From Paratrimastix pyriformis (lineage: Eukaryota; Preaxostyla; Paratrimastigidae): 64,000 nucleotides of DNA. The translations under genes were made by a program, and so were the position numbers. The notes below the pieces were generated by a model, which made no database searches, was not told the origin of the DNA, and worked only from the letters and a program-made list of their open reading frames with translations. Each line of letters starts with the position of its first letter. Within the stretch, counting starts at the first letter, position 1. Location of the stretch: positions 39,227-103,226 of the forward strand of contig JAPMOS010000138.1 in the NCBI GenBank assembly GCA_027972325.1. The letters run 5' to 3'. Below, in pieces: positions 63,709 through 64,000 of this stretch.

Positions 63709-63731
<23 letters not shown>
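61007..63731 (-). CDS. Crinkler/RHS-like effector: P-loop NTPase plus REase-like nuclease
   Basis: Walker A GTSGAGKT at about 63250-63230, preceded by NFMQGHRVSVAF. A Walker B-like VMIDEAHLL at about 62685-62660. Near the C terminus GPDLVVRLQ (about 61480) and FLFLQAKCYAEL (about 61420) give the PD-x(n)-QxK core of restriction-endonuclease-fold nucleases. NTPase followed by REase is the architecture of the CR (Crinkler-RHS) proteins: RHS proteins of trypanosomes, Crinklers of oomycetes and relatives in free-living protists. Those are thought to act on nuclear DNA of a host or of competing elements. Several exons: about 63660-63050, 62900-62640, 62540-62230, 62220-61990, 61800-61007; edges approximate, acceptors and GTCxG donors visible. 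The C terminus is a Thr/Ala/Pro repeat. The 5' end lies at or beyond a poly-C tract. No secretion signal seen. Joined protein deliberately not given. Confidence 0.65.

Positions 63732-63739
<8 letters not shown>
63696..63739. repeat. Poly-C then poly-A run
   Basis: About 31 C followed by 9 A, just upstream of the first recognisable block of the NTPase/nuclease gene. It may mark an intron or a 5' flank. Confidence 0.85.
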
Positions 63740-63741
<2 letters not shown>

Positions 63742-64000
63742 GATGCCTCAAAAGTGAACGCCGCGAATCGATGCGAAAAATGTGAGTGTGAACGAATTGA
63801 CGCGGAATATGTGAATCACGAGCTACGGGGCTGAGCACTGAATGGGACGGAGCCAACCAGGTGGTATTTTAAGTGATTTCTTTTCTCTTTTGTTCCTCTT
63901 TACGGGCCCTGGTGGCTCGGTTTTCCGGAATATGAGAGAGAGAGAGAGAGAGAGAGCGCCCACCACTGCCCACCCTGGCAAAGTGACCAGGGGCGGCCCG
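63740..64000. other. Right flank, no gene resolved
   Basis: AT-richer sequence with a (GA)n dinucleotide run at 63932-63956. I see no supported coding exon; the 5' end of the neighbouring minus-strand gene may begin here. Confidence 0.4.

Overview
The window is a GC-rich, intron-rich nuclear segment from a unicellular eukaryote. Genes carry many short introns (about 43-60 nt where I could place both ends), use the standard stop codons, and their introns are full of simple repeats. A homologue of the ciliary protein Jouberin/AHI1 indicates an organism with a cilium or flagellum. Nothing I can read fixes the species; a free-living flagellate is the most economical guess.

Layout. The first 2.5 kb hold GC-rich short repeats, a long ATC microsatellite and a C-terminal SAP-domain exon (+). 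From about 8.1 to 2.5 kb on the minus strand lies a multi-exon gene, or two adjacent genes, that I do not recognise; it ends in a long polyglutamine tract and a short charged tail. Next come three compact minus-strand genes that splice cleanly: a HAD-like protein (9239-10344), RNA polymerase I subunit RPA43 (10774-12212) and an AUP1-like acyltransferase-family protein (12343 to about 13.76 kb). A small plus-strand EF-hand protein (13878-14537) converges on the large AHI1-like gene (14663-27009, minus).

The right half is dominated by one enormous plus-strand gene, 27034 to 60895. It encodes a predicted single-pass surface protein: signal peptide, FG-GAP (integrin-alpha-like) propeller repeats, roughly fifty filamin-type immunoglobulin-like domains with a conserved cysteine pair, EGF-like and short cysteine-rich repeats, two more filamin-like domains, one membrane helix, and a Pro/Ser/Tyr-rich cytoplasmic tail. 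I estimate 8,000-9,000 residues. Its start codon lies 24 bp from the likely AHI1 start codon, head to head. A large intron near its 3' end contains a retroelement-type nuclease domain, and one AHI1 intron contains two adjacent, oppositely oriented copies of pieces of this gene.

The last 3 kb carry a minus-strand protein with a P-loop NTPase and a restriction-endonuclease-like C terminus, resembling the Crinkler/RHS class of eukaryotic effectors. Almost all introns I resolved start with GTCTG or GTCCG rather than GTRAG, which looks like a genome-specific splice-donor preference and helped fix the gene models.
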